Positions 25,219-36,786 of a DNA stretch of 64,000 nt are shown one piece after another. Both the position numbers and the translations under genes were made by a program. The DNA comes from Lactuca virosa (Eukaryota; Streptophyta; Magnoliopsida; Asterales; Asteraceae). How positions within the stretch are numbered: the first letter of the stretch is position 1; each line of letters starts with the position of its first letter. The stretch lies in NCBI GenBank assembly GCA_928212115.1, contig CAKMRJ010005745.1:102353063-102417062 (forward strand). Reading direction: 5' to 3'. Below the pieces are notes generated by a model. It searched no databases and had not been told where the DNA came from. It saw only the letters and a program-made list of their open reading frames with translations.

Positions 25219-25965
25219 TGTTGGGTTTTGAGCAACCTAACACTCCTAAGGTGTTCATGCAACCCTAAAACCTTGGATCTATGTTTTACTATGAATACAT
25301 GCTTTTCCAAGGTTCATAACCTATCTAGCATGGCATGGGGAACATTAAACATAATGGCTAGAAAAATTACATATCTTTCAATTGTGAGATGATTCCTTTG
25401 AGTTTGAGAGCCTAGCACCAATAATGTGGATGCCTCAAATGGAAATCACAAATCACCACAAACTTGGAAAAACCTTATGAGAGTGTATGATAGCTTATAG
25501 AAATCGGCCACCTCTTTGTACACACACAACACTAGTGTCATTTCAAGCATCACAAGCTCCTTTATATAGTGTGGAGGATTAGGGTTACATCCATGTAAAC
25601 CCTAATACCCATGACTCTTCCTTTCCAAGGATCCATGGGTTAAAAGCTCCATGGACTCCCATGCATGCCAAGCCCATTCCAAATGAGTATTAGCCCACAC
25701 TTATATAAATACAAGAGCCCATATTTAATTAGTGACCTTTTTTATCACCAAATTAATTCTAAATTAATTTATGATCAATACTAATTAAATAATATGATTT
25801 CATATTAATATATTATAACTTATAATATATTAACAAATCATAAACATACAATTCTCAAAGGTTTAACCATAAATAGTTCGGGTGAAGTGCAACCCAAATG
25901 GACCATGCCGGGTCGGGTCAAGTATATACCAAATAAATTTATGGACTTAGACACCTTATCCAACA
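25219..25965 (-). mobile_element. Copia 5' LTR
   Basis: 747 bp; on the plus strand it starts TGTTGGGTTTTGAGC and ends TTATCCAACA. Its outer end matches bases 1-49 of the window, and the primer site follows on the inside. A minus-strand TATATAAA at 25561-25568 is a good promoter TATA box for the element RNA. The next outer bases are GATTC, one half of the expected target duplication; the other half is outside the window. Confidence 0.85.
25561..25568 (-). promoter_or_regulatory. TATA box of the copia LTR promoter
   Basis: The minus strand reads CACTATATAAAGGAGC. Its position, about 340 bases from the inner LTR end, would place the RNA start near 25530. This is inferred from the motif and element layout only. 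Confidence 0.5.
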
Positions 25966-27789
25966 GATTCTTCAATGAATTTTGCATTTGTGGAGGTGAG
26001 CATCTCAATAGTGGTTCTGTGAGTGGTAAGTAGATTCTCCCACTTTGTTGAAGAGAATGCATTGGAATGCTTTAGGATCGAGTCAAGCTTCTCATTTAAC
26101 CTCTTGAACTAACCCTTCGTCATCGTTGTGTCATCTTTGTCACTATTGATGTTGATAGTGAATGGGCTGAATATGAAATCAGTAAACGTCTCTTGATTTT
26201 CTCCGAACATGATTTCTTCATCCTCATTGAAAGAAGGGGCAGTTGATGTGCCTTGTTCGGAAGTCACACCGATATTTATATTTGCCCCCGCATCAGATGC
26301 GTTGACAGGAATGCCTGAAGTTTGTATCTCCTCCAAAAAGGATTTGAATGTATGGACTTCCGGTGGAGTAGATGCTGATGAGGTGGTAGGAATGGTGGAA
26401 TCGGTAAAATGGTTAAGGTAAGAGGAACAGAAAGTGTGGGTAATGAGGTTTGAACAGTTGTAGTTGTTGAGTCAGCTGTGGGTAAGGGTGGAATTGTTGG
26501 GGGGATGGGAAATGTTGTGGTTTCAGAAGATGTAGGGTTAAATGGTGGAGGTGGAGGTGGAGTGGTGAGGTTTAGAAACAGTTCTTAGATAATAAAATCA
26601 AAAATATCTGAGGTGGGAACAAATGAGGAGGGAGGAGATGATACCTTCGGAATAGGTTCTGAAGTTAGAGGTTCTGAAGTGTGGGTTGTATCCTCCTCCT
26701 CAGTATGTTGGTCGTTGGTTGCTTGTACTTCCAATACAGTCCTCTCATTTGAATCTTCTTGGAGAACAGGACTGGGAGATCGGGGTTTCGGAGCAGGTTT
26801 CGTGGTTTTCTTCAGAACCCTCACAATTTCCGAAGATGAAGCTTTTGCTTTTCTCTTTCCTCCTCTTTTCGGCTTGTCTCTTACATCGATAACCTGTTGT
26901 AGTTCTGCAGGAATTAGGCGGATCCCAGATGAGGGCAAGGAACGATACGCCCTGATGAGGTCGTTGTCCATCAGAAGTTTTGCTAACATCACCTCCGGGA
27001 TGAACCTACGAAATCAAAATTGCATGGATCTGACATGAAAAATGTTGTGGTTTGCAGCTTGGGGATCTCCGCCATTGCCGAGTCCTTCATCAATGGAACT
27101 TTATAGTGTAGCAACACCTTTTTTACCACAATTGACCAGAAACGAGCACACGAAATTTTTGTGTGTCGAGTGGTCGAGCTAATGCTCTGTACGAACTGAG
27201 CCCAGATAACGGAATCGAAATCCAAATTAACGCCATTGAAGAGCCCAAATAGAAGAGTGTATAACATCTAGCTAGCACTGTCAGAACCTGCAACCTGTTC
27301 TGAAAGGATTTTGAACAAAATAGTGAAGAGTTCATTCCACATTGGTGGCAAGAATGATTTTCTAAACTTCAAGAGAAGGGAGATATCAGTAGTATATCCC
27401 ATTTGGTGAAACATCTCGATCAAGCCAATACCAGGGATTGATTATGGGTCGACACACGCATCAGAAGATGCAAGACCTAGAAACTTGTAGGAATTGGACT
27501 TGTTGATCGATGTCTTGTGGTTAGCTAGCTCGAAGCTAATGTCCTCATCTTGTAATTTGTAGACGGCTGATGAGTACACCCTTGACAGGTGCACCCAAGG
27601 AACTTCATCTGCCATTGTTAAGGCTTTCATGAGAGGAGAAAACTTCAAACACTCGATCATAGGGCGAAGCAGGGCATTGTAACGAGCAACATCTAAATCA
27701 ATGATCATGTTTTGGTTTGGCTTCACGGAGAGCATGATCACTGAAGGGGATTGGTTGGCAAAGGACATGTTTTCAGATAAAGCAGCCAT
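25966..27789 (-). pseudogene. Accessory (env-position) ORF of a SIRE-like copia, broken
   Basis: ATG 27789 begins MAALSENMSFANQSPSV. Open pieces follow at 27789-27442, 27267-26989, 26992-26585 and 26336-26109 in different frames. The first half resembles ORFs of unknown function that lie after pol in SIRE-like and related Asteraceae elements. The second half is Ser/Thr/Pro/Glu-rich with a Lys-rich patch (KRGGKRKAKASSSE). The copia LTR at 25965 interrupts it, so the element's own 3' end is not in view. Assignment rests on position after RNase H and on overall resemblance. It is too broken for a working protein. Confidence 0.55.
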
Positions 27790-29445
27790 TGTTGCAGCGA
27801 AGAAGATGATGAATAGTTGAACGCTTGAGTGGTTTTTCCTTTGGAGAGTTTGAGAGTTGTGTAAGCGGTAAAGGTAAATGAATTGATTACCACGCTTTTA
27901 TATGAGATAATGATGAGTAATAGAAACCGTATTTTCACGTTCCCCGGTAGCCGAAAAATTAGCCTATAAAATTGTGCCAGCTCATCATCTGGTGTCAGAG
28001 GCTGTTGTAACAGACACACGTGTGTCAGGAAATTCAAAAGTGGCGCCTCTTCATTATCCTTCAATTTCGAAGACAGATCGTTTCAGAATTTCTCTTGACT
28101 GAACACACACCTTTTTTTTAATTAAATGAAGAAAAGTAAACAAACCAGAAACGAGAGTGAGTAAAAACGCAAGGTTTTTAGTGCAAGCAAGAGTGTGCCA
28201 AAGAAAAAGAATTAAGCAAAGTTAAAGTGTGGGATGAGTGATATCAAACAAGTTTGATATGAAAAAGCAGTATGATCCCGGGCAACGATCTCTTTCTTCT
28301 GAGTCAAGAGAGACTCTGAAGTGCTTGTGTGGTTTCCCGTTGAATTACGATCATCAGTTTATTAAGAAACTATGAAAGGCTTCTTTTATTAGGCTTTAAG
28401 GGTGGTTTTAGCTTCACAGAAATTCCGAAATGTAACATAAGTCCGAAAATATGAATGAAGTACTTGTTTGACCGATGTAGTCATAAGAACAAGTAAGCTT
28501 TGGAATTATTTTAAAGTAACTAGGTATTTCTGAAAATGTTCAACAGGAAATCTCATTTGAAAAATTTTGAAAAATCTGGATCTATTTGGAGGAAATGACT
28601 TTGGATTAGAACATTTCATTAAGATCACACAAAGGAAAAATGAGATTTCGAACATTCTTGGTACAAATCAAAAAGAGTATATTCGTCAATTCAATAGGTA
28701 AAAACTAGAACAAGAAATTGTTCACTGTCAATTCAGCAAGTAAAAATCTAGAACAATAAATTGTTCACCGTCAATTCAGAAATGGTAGTCGGATTTTGGG
28801 TTTCACTCGAAATCATGGTGATAACAATTTCAAGATCATAAACACAAATGTTTTGTAACTTAAACCTCGATGGTAATAACTGAGAGTCTTAAGGGTTACG
28901 ATTGTGAACACGAAATTGATGGAGAATAATAGATTGGGAGTAGAATGGTTGAGTTTCACGAAAATCATGGTGATGACGATTTTACGATCACGAACTAGAG
29001 TTTTGTAATCCTATACCGAAACTGGTTTTGTTTCAATAATCAGGGGATTACGTGGAAGATGGGATAAGATATGGTAGAAAGAAGTTGTGTAATCGGCCGT
29101 CAATTCCTTATATCATGTTGAAATTCAGAAATGAATTTCTTTGCAAATCCTTGAAAGAAAAATATTTTTGTTATTGTTGGTTTTTCAGAAAAGAAAATAA
29201 AGAAAATAATTTTGAGATTTTTGGATTTCTGAAAAGAAACTGCAGAAATGGACAAAATATTTGTTTGAGATTTGGATTTTCAGGGAAAAAAATATATATT
29301 TTTGAATTTTGAAAGATAAATGACTCTGAAGTCCGAATGAACATACTTCAAAATGACTCCGAATCTCGGAATTATTCGAAAGTGAACAGTTAATTCCGAC
29401 TGATTCCAAAGCTCGGAACCATTTGGATGGCTACAGTAATCTGCT
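27790..29445 (-). other. Spacer between SIRE-like pol and accessory ORF
   Basis: No gene seen. A direct repeat (AGAACAA.AAATTGTTCAC.GTCAATTCAG) occurs at about 28705 and 28750. A second near-repeat (GAAAATCATGGTGAT.ACAATTT) occurs near 28808 and 28958. The rest is AT-rich. Confidence 0.6.
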
Positions 29446-32285
29446 TTATTGCGAAGACGATTTTGGAACCGAGTCAGCTTCAATCATCCTCAACCCTTGT
29501 AAGATCTGATTGAAAGATGCTTCAGTTAATGCTTTGGTGAAGATGTCAGCTAACTGATCCGAGGAACGGCCGAAGTGAACTTCAACATTACCATCTTCGA
29601 CATGATCCTTTACGAAGTGGTATCTCAGCGTTATATGCTTCGTTTTTGAATGTTGCACTGGATTGTGGCATATTCTGACAGCACTTTCTGAATCACAATA
29701 TAAGGGAATTCTCTTCATGTTGATTCCGTAGTACCGCAATTGATTCTGAATCCACACAACTTGAGATGTACATGAAGCTGCTATAATATATTCGGCTTCT
29801 GATGTGGATAATGACACACGGGTTTGTTTCTTGGATTGCCAGCTGACAAGCTTGCCATCCAGAAACTGACATCCACCTGATGTGCTCTTACGATCAAGGC
29901 CACAACCACCAAGGTCAGCGTCGGAATATGCTTGCACGAAGAATTGCAAATTTGAGGGATGTCATATTTCGAGAGATGTTGTTCTTTTGAGGTATCGGAA
30001 TATGTTCTTCACGGCTAACATATGAGGTTCACAGGGATTCGCCTGAAACTTGGAAAAATAACAAACAGCAAACATTATATCAGGACGACTCGATGTTAGA
30101 TAAATTAAAGATCCGATCATCTGGCGAAATATTGTGATATCTGTTGCTAGCTTGTCCAAGGACGGAGTAAGTTTCGTTTCGAAGGCCATTGGAACCTTGA
30201 CCTTTGAATCACCCATCATTCCAAATTTTGCAATCAAAGTCTTCATGTAGGCTTCTTTGTTGATAAATATGCCTTTTGAACTCTGTCTAATGTTTAAACC
30301 AAGGAAAAAGTTAATTGGACCCATTGAACTCATTTTAAATTTAGTTTCCATTAAGTTTCTGAATTCAGCTGTTAATCTTGGATTAGTGGATCCAAAAATA
30401 ATGGCATCAACATAAATCTGAACGATCATTAAATGGTGACCATCTTTCTTCCGAAAGAAGGTTGGGTCAACCGAACCTTGTTTAAATTTTGATTCTGTAA
30501 GAAAACGAGTCAGAGTTTCATACCAGGCACGAGGTGCTTGTTTCAGACCATACACTGCCTTGTCCGGAATGTAACAATGATTGGGGTATTTAGCATTAAC
30601 GAAACCTGGTGGTTGTTCCACAAAGACTGTTTCCTCGAGTTAGCCATTCAGAAATGTGCACTTCACATCCATTTGATAGACTTCAAAGTTTTTGTGAGCG
30701 CCGTATGCTAGAAAGATCTAAACCGATTCAAGTCTTGCCACCGGGAGCGAACATCTCTTAATAGTCAATGCCTTCTTCTTGACAATAGCCTTTAACCACC
30801 AGACGTGCTTTGTTTCGAATGACATTTCCTTCCTTATCCATTTTATTATTGAACACCCACTTCATACCAACAACCGAAGCATTTTCTGGAGTGGGAACCA
30901 ATCTCCATACTTTATTTCTTTCAAATTCATTTAGCTCCTCTTGCATTGCTTGAACCCAATCTGCATGATCAAGCACAACATTAACGGTTTTAGGTTCAAT
31001 TTTAGAGACAAAAGAACTAAACATGCAAAATTCTAATTTGGAAAATAAAGCATTCCGTTTCGCTTTTTGCTGTGCGTGTGTGAGAACCCCTGAGAAAGTG
31101 TCTCTAATCACTTGGGATTTCGGATGGTCTTTGGTCTACTTAGTTAAAGGAGGGAAATTTTGATCGTAAATAGGATCAATTTCAGCAACAACTTCCTCAA
31201 ATTCTAATTGAGCGTCGGAGTCGTTAGGCTCTTGATACTCCCTCTGGACATTTGAACTTGGTTCAGCAGTCGGAGTAGAACTCTCCCCCTCGGATGTAGC
31301 AGTATTATGAGGTTCAGAAGGAGATAGAGGATCAGTTGAATCCAAATCCAACTATTGGATCGGAGTTTCAATGTCTTCAACAGCATCATCAATTATCTTC
31401 AGTAATTCATCTTCTTGATTGTCTTTGGCTTTGGATTCTGAAGAGAATGCTTTTTCAGGTTCATCAAATAAATTCAGAAAGTCTTCATATAAAGTCATGA
31501 GTGGAACAGTTTTTGAATTTGTTGATGTAAAGATCTCATCCGATTGACAATTGCTCTTCTGATATTTCTTTATGTAGTTGTCATCGAAAGTGACAAAGTG
31601 GCTTTCTTCAATTTTCTTGGATCTTTTGTTCAGAACATGGTACGCCTTTGATGTCAAAGAATATCCTAGAAAGATACATTCGTCTGCTTTTTCATCAAAT
31701 TTATTCTGATGTTCCTTGGAATTGAATATAAAGCACCTAGATCCGGACATATGGAAAAATTTAACATTAGGTTTCCGATTGTTCAGAATCTCATATGGAG
31801 TAATCAGATAACATTTATTTATGTAAGAGCGGTTCTGAGTGAAACAAATTGTAGCTATGGCATCTGCCCAGAAATACAAAGGTAGATTCGTAAACGAGAG
31901 CATTGTTCTTGCAGCTTCATAGAGAGAACAGTTTCGTCTTTCAACAACACCATTCTGATGTGGAGTGTAAGGTGAAAAGAAGTTGTGGGAAATTCCTTTG
32001 TTCATCAAAAACTCTTCCAATGCGTGATTTTTGAATTCCAAACCTTTATCGCTTCGTATATTCCGAACAGGCTTTCGCAACTGCAGCTCTACTTGCTTGA
32101 TAAAATCGATCAGCTTCTGAGTAGCTTCTGATTTTTGTTTAAGAAAGAATACCCAATAAAATCGTGAAAATCATCAACAATAACTAAAATATATTTGTTA
32201 CCGTCAATGCTTTCTATTGACGATGGACCACCAAGATCAACATGCATTAACTCAAGTGGTTCGATGATCTTGGTATTCTGGTTGG
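29446..32285 (-). pseudogene. SIRE-like copia pol (integrase-RT-RNase H), broken, RT site mutated
   Basis: Integrase runs from about 32285 to 31352 (RSDKGLEF for the second Asp; HQNGVVERRN for the Glu), followed by a stop near 31352. The RT N-terminal part is 31111-30758 (MKWVFNNKMDKEGNV). The RT core and C-terminal part is 30621-29962 and carries YVDA at 30403-30414 where active enzymes have YVDD. RNase H is 29949-29446 (SDADLGGCGLDRKSTSGGCQF). The N-terminal half of integrase, protease and gag are missing: at about 32286 the sequence joins a different copia fragment. The lost second Asp and several stops make it inactive. Confidence 0.8.
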
Positions 32286-33090
32286 GAAAACATATTCAAA
32301 ATATATGTGTTGTAATGAACATAACTCCAAATACATAAAGAAACGATTTTTTTTTGTTCATCATTAAGCATACCACATCCAATAAGGTATGATTCCTCCT
32401 CTCATACATACAAAGATGTCCTAAGTGAAATGTGATCTGATTCCACAACTCATAAGACGATCTAAGGAACTTTGGCTTATAGATTGTTTCCTTTATCATA
32501 ACGAAGGGTTTTGATGATCTTATTGAGTTGTATTTCATCTTCACTATGAAACAATTTGAGCATTTCAAATGTTTTAACAATAACATATAAAAATCTATAG
32601 TAAGTCTATTATGTAAATATCACCATATATATTTATAGGATTTAAAAAGACCACACGCATCACTATGTATGATTCGTTAACAACTCTTTTGCTTTTTCAC
32701 TACTAATAGATAAAGACGCTTGAAAACCACTTTCCCATGTAAATAAGATTCACATATATCAAATGAATCAGACTCATTTATCTTCAAAATACCATTGTTT
32801 GAAGTTAGAATATGTGTTCTTCTTTATATGGATGTCGAATTCAATATGAGTCTAAAAAGGTTCACACAGAGCTTCATAATTTAGGTGGTTTAGGTCGAGG
32901 ATCAAAGGGATGAAGTCCTTGATTTTGGTGATCTTATAGGGTTTCTCAACTATGGAGGTGACTTAGGACAAATAGGAGAGTCGTTATTTACAATGGGAGC
33001 CGACAGTCTGGGAGAATGGAGATAAGGAGAGAGACGTGGATAAGGTAGAGAGGCTAAGGTTGAAAAAAAAACTTGGTTTGATACCATATT
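32286..33090 (-). pseudogene. Remnant of a third copia element (integrase fragments and degenerate primer site)
   Basis: The minus-strand frame 32586-32296 contains YERRNHTLLDVVCLMMN, the motif around the integrase catalytic Glu in another copia lineage. Near 32640-32670 the minus strand encodes a degenerate version of the GAG-pre-integrase/integrase start. A degenerate primer site, TGGTATCAAACCA, lies at 33074-33086 on the minus strand. Gag and RT are missing. Inactive. Confidence 0.5.
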
Positions 33091-33225
33091 TGATAGTATT
33101 TTCTATTAATGGATATCTTGGGCTCAAGTATGATAAATACAAACTATATTGGGCTATTGGGCTAAAGGTACAAAGGCCTAAAGTTGGTATAAAAATACGT
33201 ACAATTCAATCTCTATGCCCTAACA
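33091..33225 (-). mobile_element. Short LTR of the third copia element
   Basis: 135 bp, TGATAGTATT...GCCCTAACA on the plus strand (TG..CA ends), next to the degenerate primer site. A minus-strand TTTTTATACC could be its TATA region. No partner LTR is seen in the window. Confidence 0.45.
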
Positions 33226-34149
33226 ATAGTAATCTATATTTTAATCACTAAAACCTTTCTTATAACATAAGATGATGTGCAAGTTACCATTTTAAGAAAA
33301 TGTGATATTCAATCAACATAAAAAGTTTAAGCTAATGGTTCGCAATGATAAAAGTCTTGTCTTTAATTAGGTTTGCTTTGATGCTTAAAACTTTTCTAGG
33401 ATGGCCTATAAACTTTTGGTATTATACCAAGAGAATATTAATGGACGTACATAGTTTCCGTTTTCAAATATAATACTTATTCTTTTCTTTCATTTTTACT
33501 ATTTTCTCAATATAAAAACTGTTAGCCTCGACTCGTTACTACTAATTTTCCAGATAACCATTGGCTTTGCCATATAGTTATCTGTTCTCCAATATATGTA
33601 GTATGATTTTAGATAGGTATTACATAAAAAACAGTATACAATTTTATTAAATATAAACTAAAATGTTATCTTTATATTTCAAAGCCTAAATATCTAATCA
33701 ACTAAATCAAAGAATTTCAACATTTATTCATAGTTCGGGTTCATACTTAAATCCCAACGCTTTCATAGTTCATTTGTGTTGGACCATCACTTTGTCACAT
33801 ATGGAATCATTGGATAACTTTTCTTTGTTTTCTACTTTCTTTTTAATTGATTTAAACATGAAATTAATGCTTTTAGGTGAGGGACATGATTAGAAAAAAC
33901 AACTGAATATTATCATTTATCATGAAATCAATACAAAGATAAAGTATTGTTGTTTTATGTACAATGATTGTCGAAAAATGAACAATGTCTGATAATAAAT
34001 TGAGGTTAGGTTTAGGCTCGACCTTTTGGCACATCTACCTTTGAAGTTATCTTTATGTTTGTTGAAATAGAAAAGGAAAAGTTAAGGTTTTTCCACGAAT
34101 TAAAAATAAAAATAAAATAGAGTCTCTTCTAGAAATGGTCATAAATTTC
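33226..34149. other. Intergenic, no gene seen
   Basis: AT-rich sequence without long ORFs or recognisable motifs. The last eight bases, TAAATTTC (34142-34149), repeat on the other side of the foldback element that follows. Confidence 0.5.
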
Positions 34150-34403
34150 CTGGGATAATGACTTGAAAGAGTAATGGACTTTCGATATTGTTCACATTTA
34201 GTCATTGAACTTTTTTTCATTATCTATTTGTCACTGAACTATTGAAACTGTTCACATTTTACCCTTATGATCGGTTGTTACCGGTCATAAGGGTAAAATG
34301 TGAACAATTTCAATAATTCAGTGACAAATAGATAATGAAAAAAAGTTTAGTAACTAAATGTGAACAAAATCGAAAGTTCGTTACCCTTTCAAGTCATTAT
34401 CCC
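34150..34403. mobile_element. Foldback (MITE-like) element of about 254 bp
   Basis: The two halves are inverted copies of each other along almost the full length. GGGATAATGACTTGAAAG at the left returns as CTTTCAAGTCATTATCCC at the right, and GTTCACATTTTACCCTTATGA mirrors TCATAAGGGTAAAATGTGAAC around 34277-34286. The 8-bp TAAATTTC occurs on both sides (34142-34149, 34404-34411), a candidate target duplication of hAT size. No coding capacity. Confidence 0.75.
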
Positions 34404-34912
34404 TAAATTTCATAGGTATCTTCTACTTCCACGACTGGCTAATGGGCCGCAAATGGGTCTAATGGCCCCTTGATCGGTCACCCACATATGTTTTATGAAC
34501 TTCATTTTAGCAATATAAAGTTTTCATTTATTTGGAAACATACAAAAAAATTAAAACATTAAAAAAAAAGTTTTTTTCGACTAAAAACATATGATTTTTG
34601 TATTTCACATAAAATTTTACGGGTCATATATGAAATAAGGATTTTTCGTAATTCAAACCTACAAAAAAATTAATTTGTTTTGTCATTTTAGCATGTAAAA
34701 ACTATAAAATAAATCTTTTTTTGTTGTGGAATGGTGTTTGAAGATTTCTACAACAAAAATGGTGTTTTTTTTTCAGTCAGAATAATCTCTCTAAAAATAT
34801 TTATAGCCATTTTTTATAAACCTATTTATTCATCTTTTCAAAATTTAGAGTTCCTTAATGCATTTGATGAAATGTGCCCCTAATAGAATTTTTTACAATA
34901 AAATAAAATATT
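34404..34912. other. Intergenic, no gene seen
   Basis: AT-rich, no ORF or known motif. Ends with TAAAATATT (34904-34912), the left target duplication of the next element. Confidence 0.5.
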
Positions 34913-36486
34913 GACAAAACTTCAAAAATGGTCCTTGTGGTTTCTGAAAATATCAAGTTTAGTCCCTAATTTCAAAAAACCTCACAGATGGTCCCTGTGG
35001 TTTCAAAACTTTTAACAAATGGTCATTTTCACTAACTCCGTTAGCTTTTGGCCGTTAAGTGAAGGGCATTTCTGTCATTTCACTTTTAAAGGGACCATTT
35101 ATGAGTTTTTGTTATCTCAAAAAAAAAAAAAACTAAAAAAATAATTATTTTAATATATAACGGTCCCCTCTCTCTCTCACACACACACATACATACACAC
35201 ATAAATTCAACTTATTCTTCCTTGACCTGCAAATTCTATACCATATTTCAAACCATCATCGAATCAACATAGTGAAATTTGTTCCACAGTAACATGGCCT
35301 CTTCGATTCAACCCATTAAACACAAACAAGAACTTCAAATCAAACACAGGGTATCAAAGTACCGTGTCGTTCCAAATTTTTTTCTCAAAATGAACTACAA
35401 TCAAGTTCAACATGCAAATCGATACTACTATAGACACTGACAACGAATTGAAAGCCATTAATCAAGATCCAAATGATCTAAACAAACTTGAATAAGACAA
35501 ATTCTGGAAAATGAAGGATACGAGGGGAGGAAAAACAAAAATCCTAAAAGCGACGATAATGAACAAGTTCAACCAAGATCTAAAGTTGATTGATGATAAC
35601 AAGATAGTAATTCCAATCGATAACATAAGAAAGATTAATTTCAGATTCACGGTTTACAACCAAATTCTGGAAAATTAAGGATACCATGGTAATAGTCGAC
35701 ACTGATGTGTACTGGTCACTTGTTGGCAGTTCCTCCTAGGTCGACCATATCATCTCTGACTGACTACCCACACTTTTGATACAAAATCAACAAACCGCTC
35801 ACCTCCATAAATGAAACGATGACCACCTAGGCGCCCAATCAAGTGGGTTTATACCCCTAATGTCTGAAACCTATAGCAGTCATCGACTTCTCCAATTGGG
35901 TTTGATTCTTGTAGAGATCTGCTTCGATTTATGTTCTTCTTGACTCAATGATTTCATAACAATAATCTCCAAATTTAGAAACCTCGACAAGATACGAGCC
36001 TTGTTTTCCTCGGTGGCCTTTAAATTCGAGCAGGCATCACGAGACGAGCATTTCACTTAACCAGACTCGATCCATCTCAGGTCCGATCCGGGACGTCACA
36101 CTTGAACTGAATCCACCTGTTGGCGGAATCTATTGTTGAGCATTTCAAAATCACGAACTGAATTCATCTAGCGGTATGGCAACAAAGGGGTGACGGTGAT
36201 ATCGCAAGTGGGTGAGCTTTAGCGGAACAAATCAACGAGCTTTAGATTCCAATTAGGCATAATGAGACGAACACCACACCATAAACATCATATTTGAAAT
36301 TTTGGAGTTTAAAGCTTGTTGGAGAGGAAAAGAAAGGGCTAGCAGGACCAGTAAATATGGTAGATCGAAGGTCATGCGAGTGTATATGTGTGTGCGAGAG
36401 ATATGGGTGGGTGGGTAAGTTGAATTTAGGTATATGAACAATGCGATAATTACTTGGGTTCTAAAGATGCAAATGCAAATGACCAG

Positions 36487-36532
<46 letters not shown>

Positions 36533-36777
36533 ACCCTTCTATATTAAATAATTATATTTTTTTATTTTTTAAATAAGACAAAACTTCATAAATGGTCCTT
36601 GTAATAGTGAAATGACAGAAATGCCCTTCACTTAACGGCCAAAAGCTAACGGTGTTAGCGAAAAGGACCATTTGTTAAAAATTTTGAAACCACAGGGACC
36701 ATCTGTGAGGTTTTTTGAAATTAGGGACTAAACTTGATATTTTCAGAAACCACAGGGACCATTTTTGAAGTTTTGTC
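34913..36777. mobile_element. Non-autonomous Mutator-like element with perfect 9-bp target duplication
   Basis: Long terminal inverted repeats of about 210 bp (34913-35122 and 36568-36777) begin GACAAAACTTCAAAAATGGTCC and end with its complement. TAAAATATT flanks both ends exactly (34904-34912 and 36778-36786). A 9-bp duplication plus long inverted repeats is the Mutator hallmark. The 1.45-kb interior has a CT/AC microsatellite near the left repeat, a (GA)n run near the right one (36488-36530), and no transposase. Interior sequence does not resemble a gene that I know. Confidence 0.85.
36488..36530. repeat. (GA)n microsatellite
   Basis: About 21 GA units in the interior of the Mutator-like element, complementary in type to the CT run at 35167-35179. 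Confidence 0.9.
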
Positions 36778-36786
36778 TAAAATATT

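Noticed and set aside
29052..29483. Short overlapping frames after the SIRE-like RNase H
   Set aside because: AT-rich, Phe/Lys/Ile-rich products on both strands, no homology noticed.
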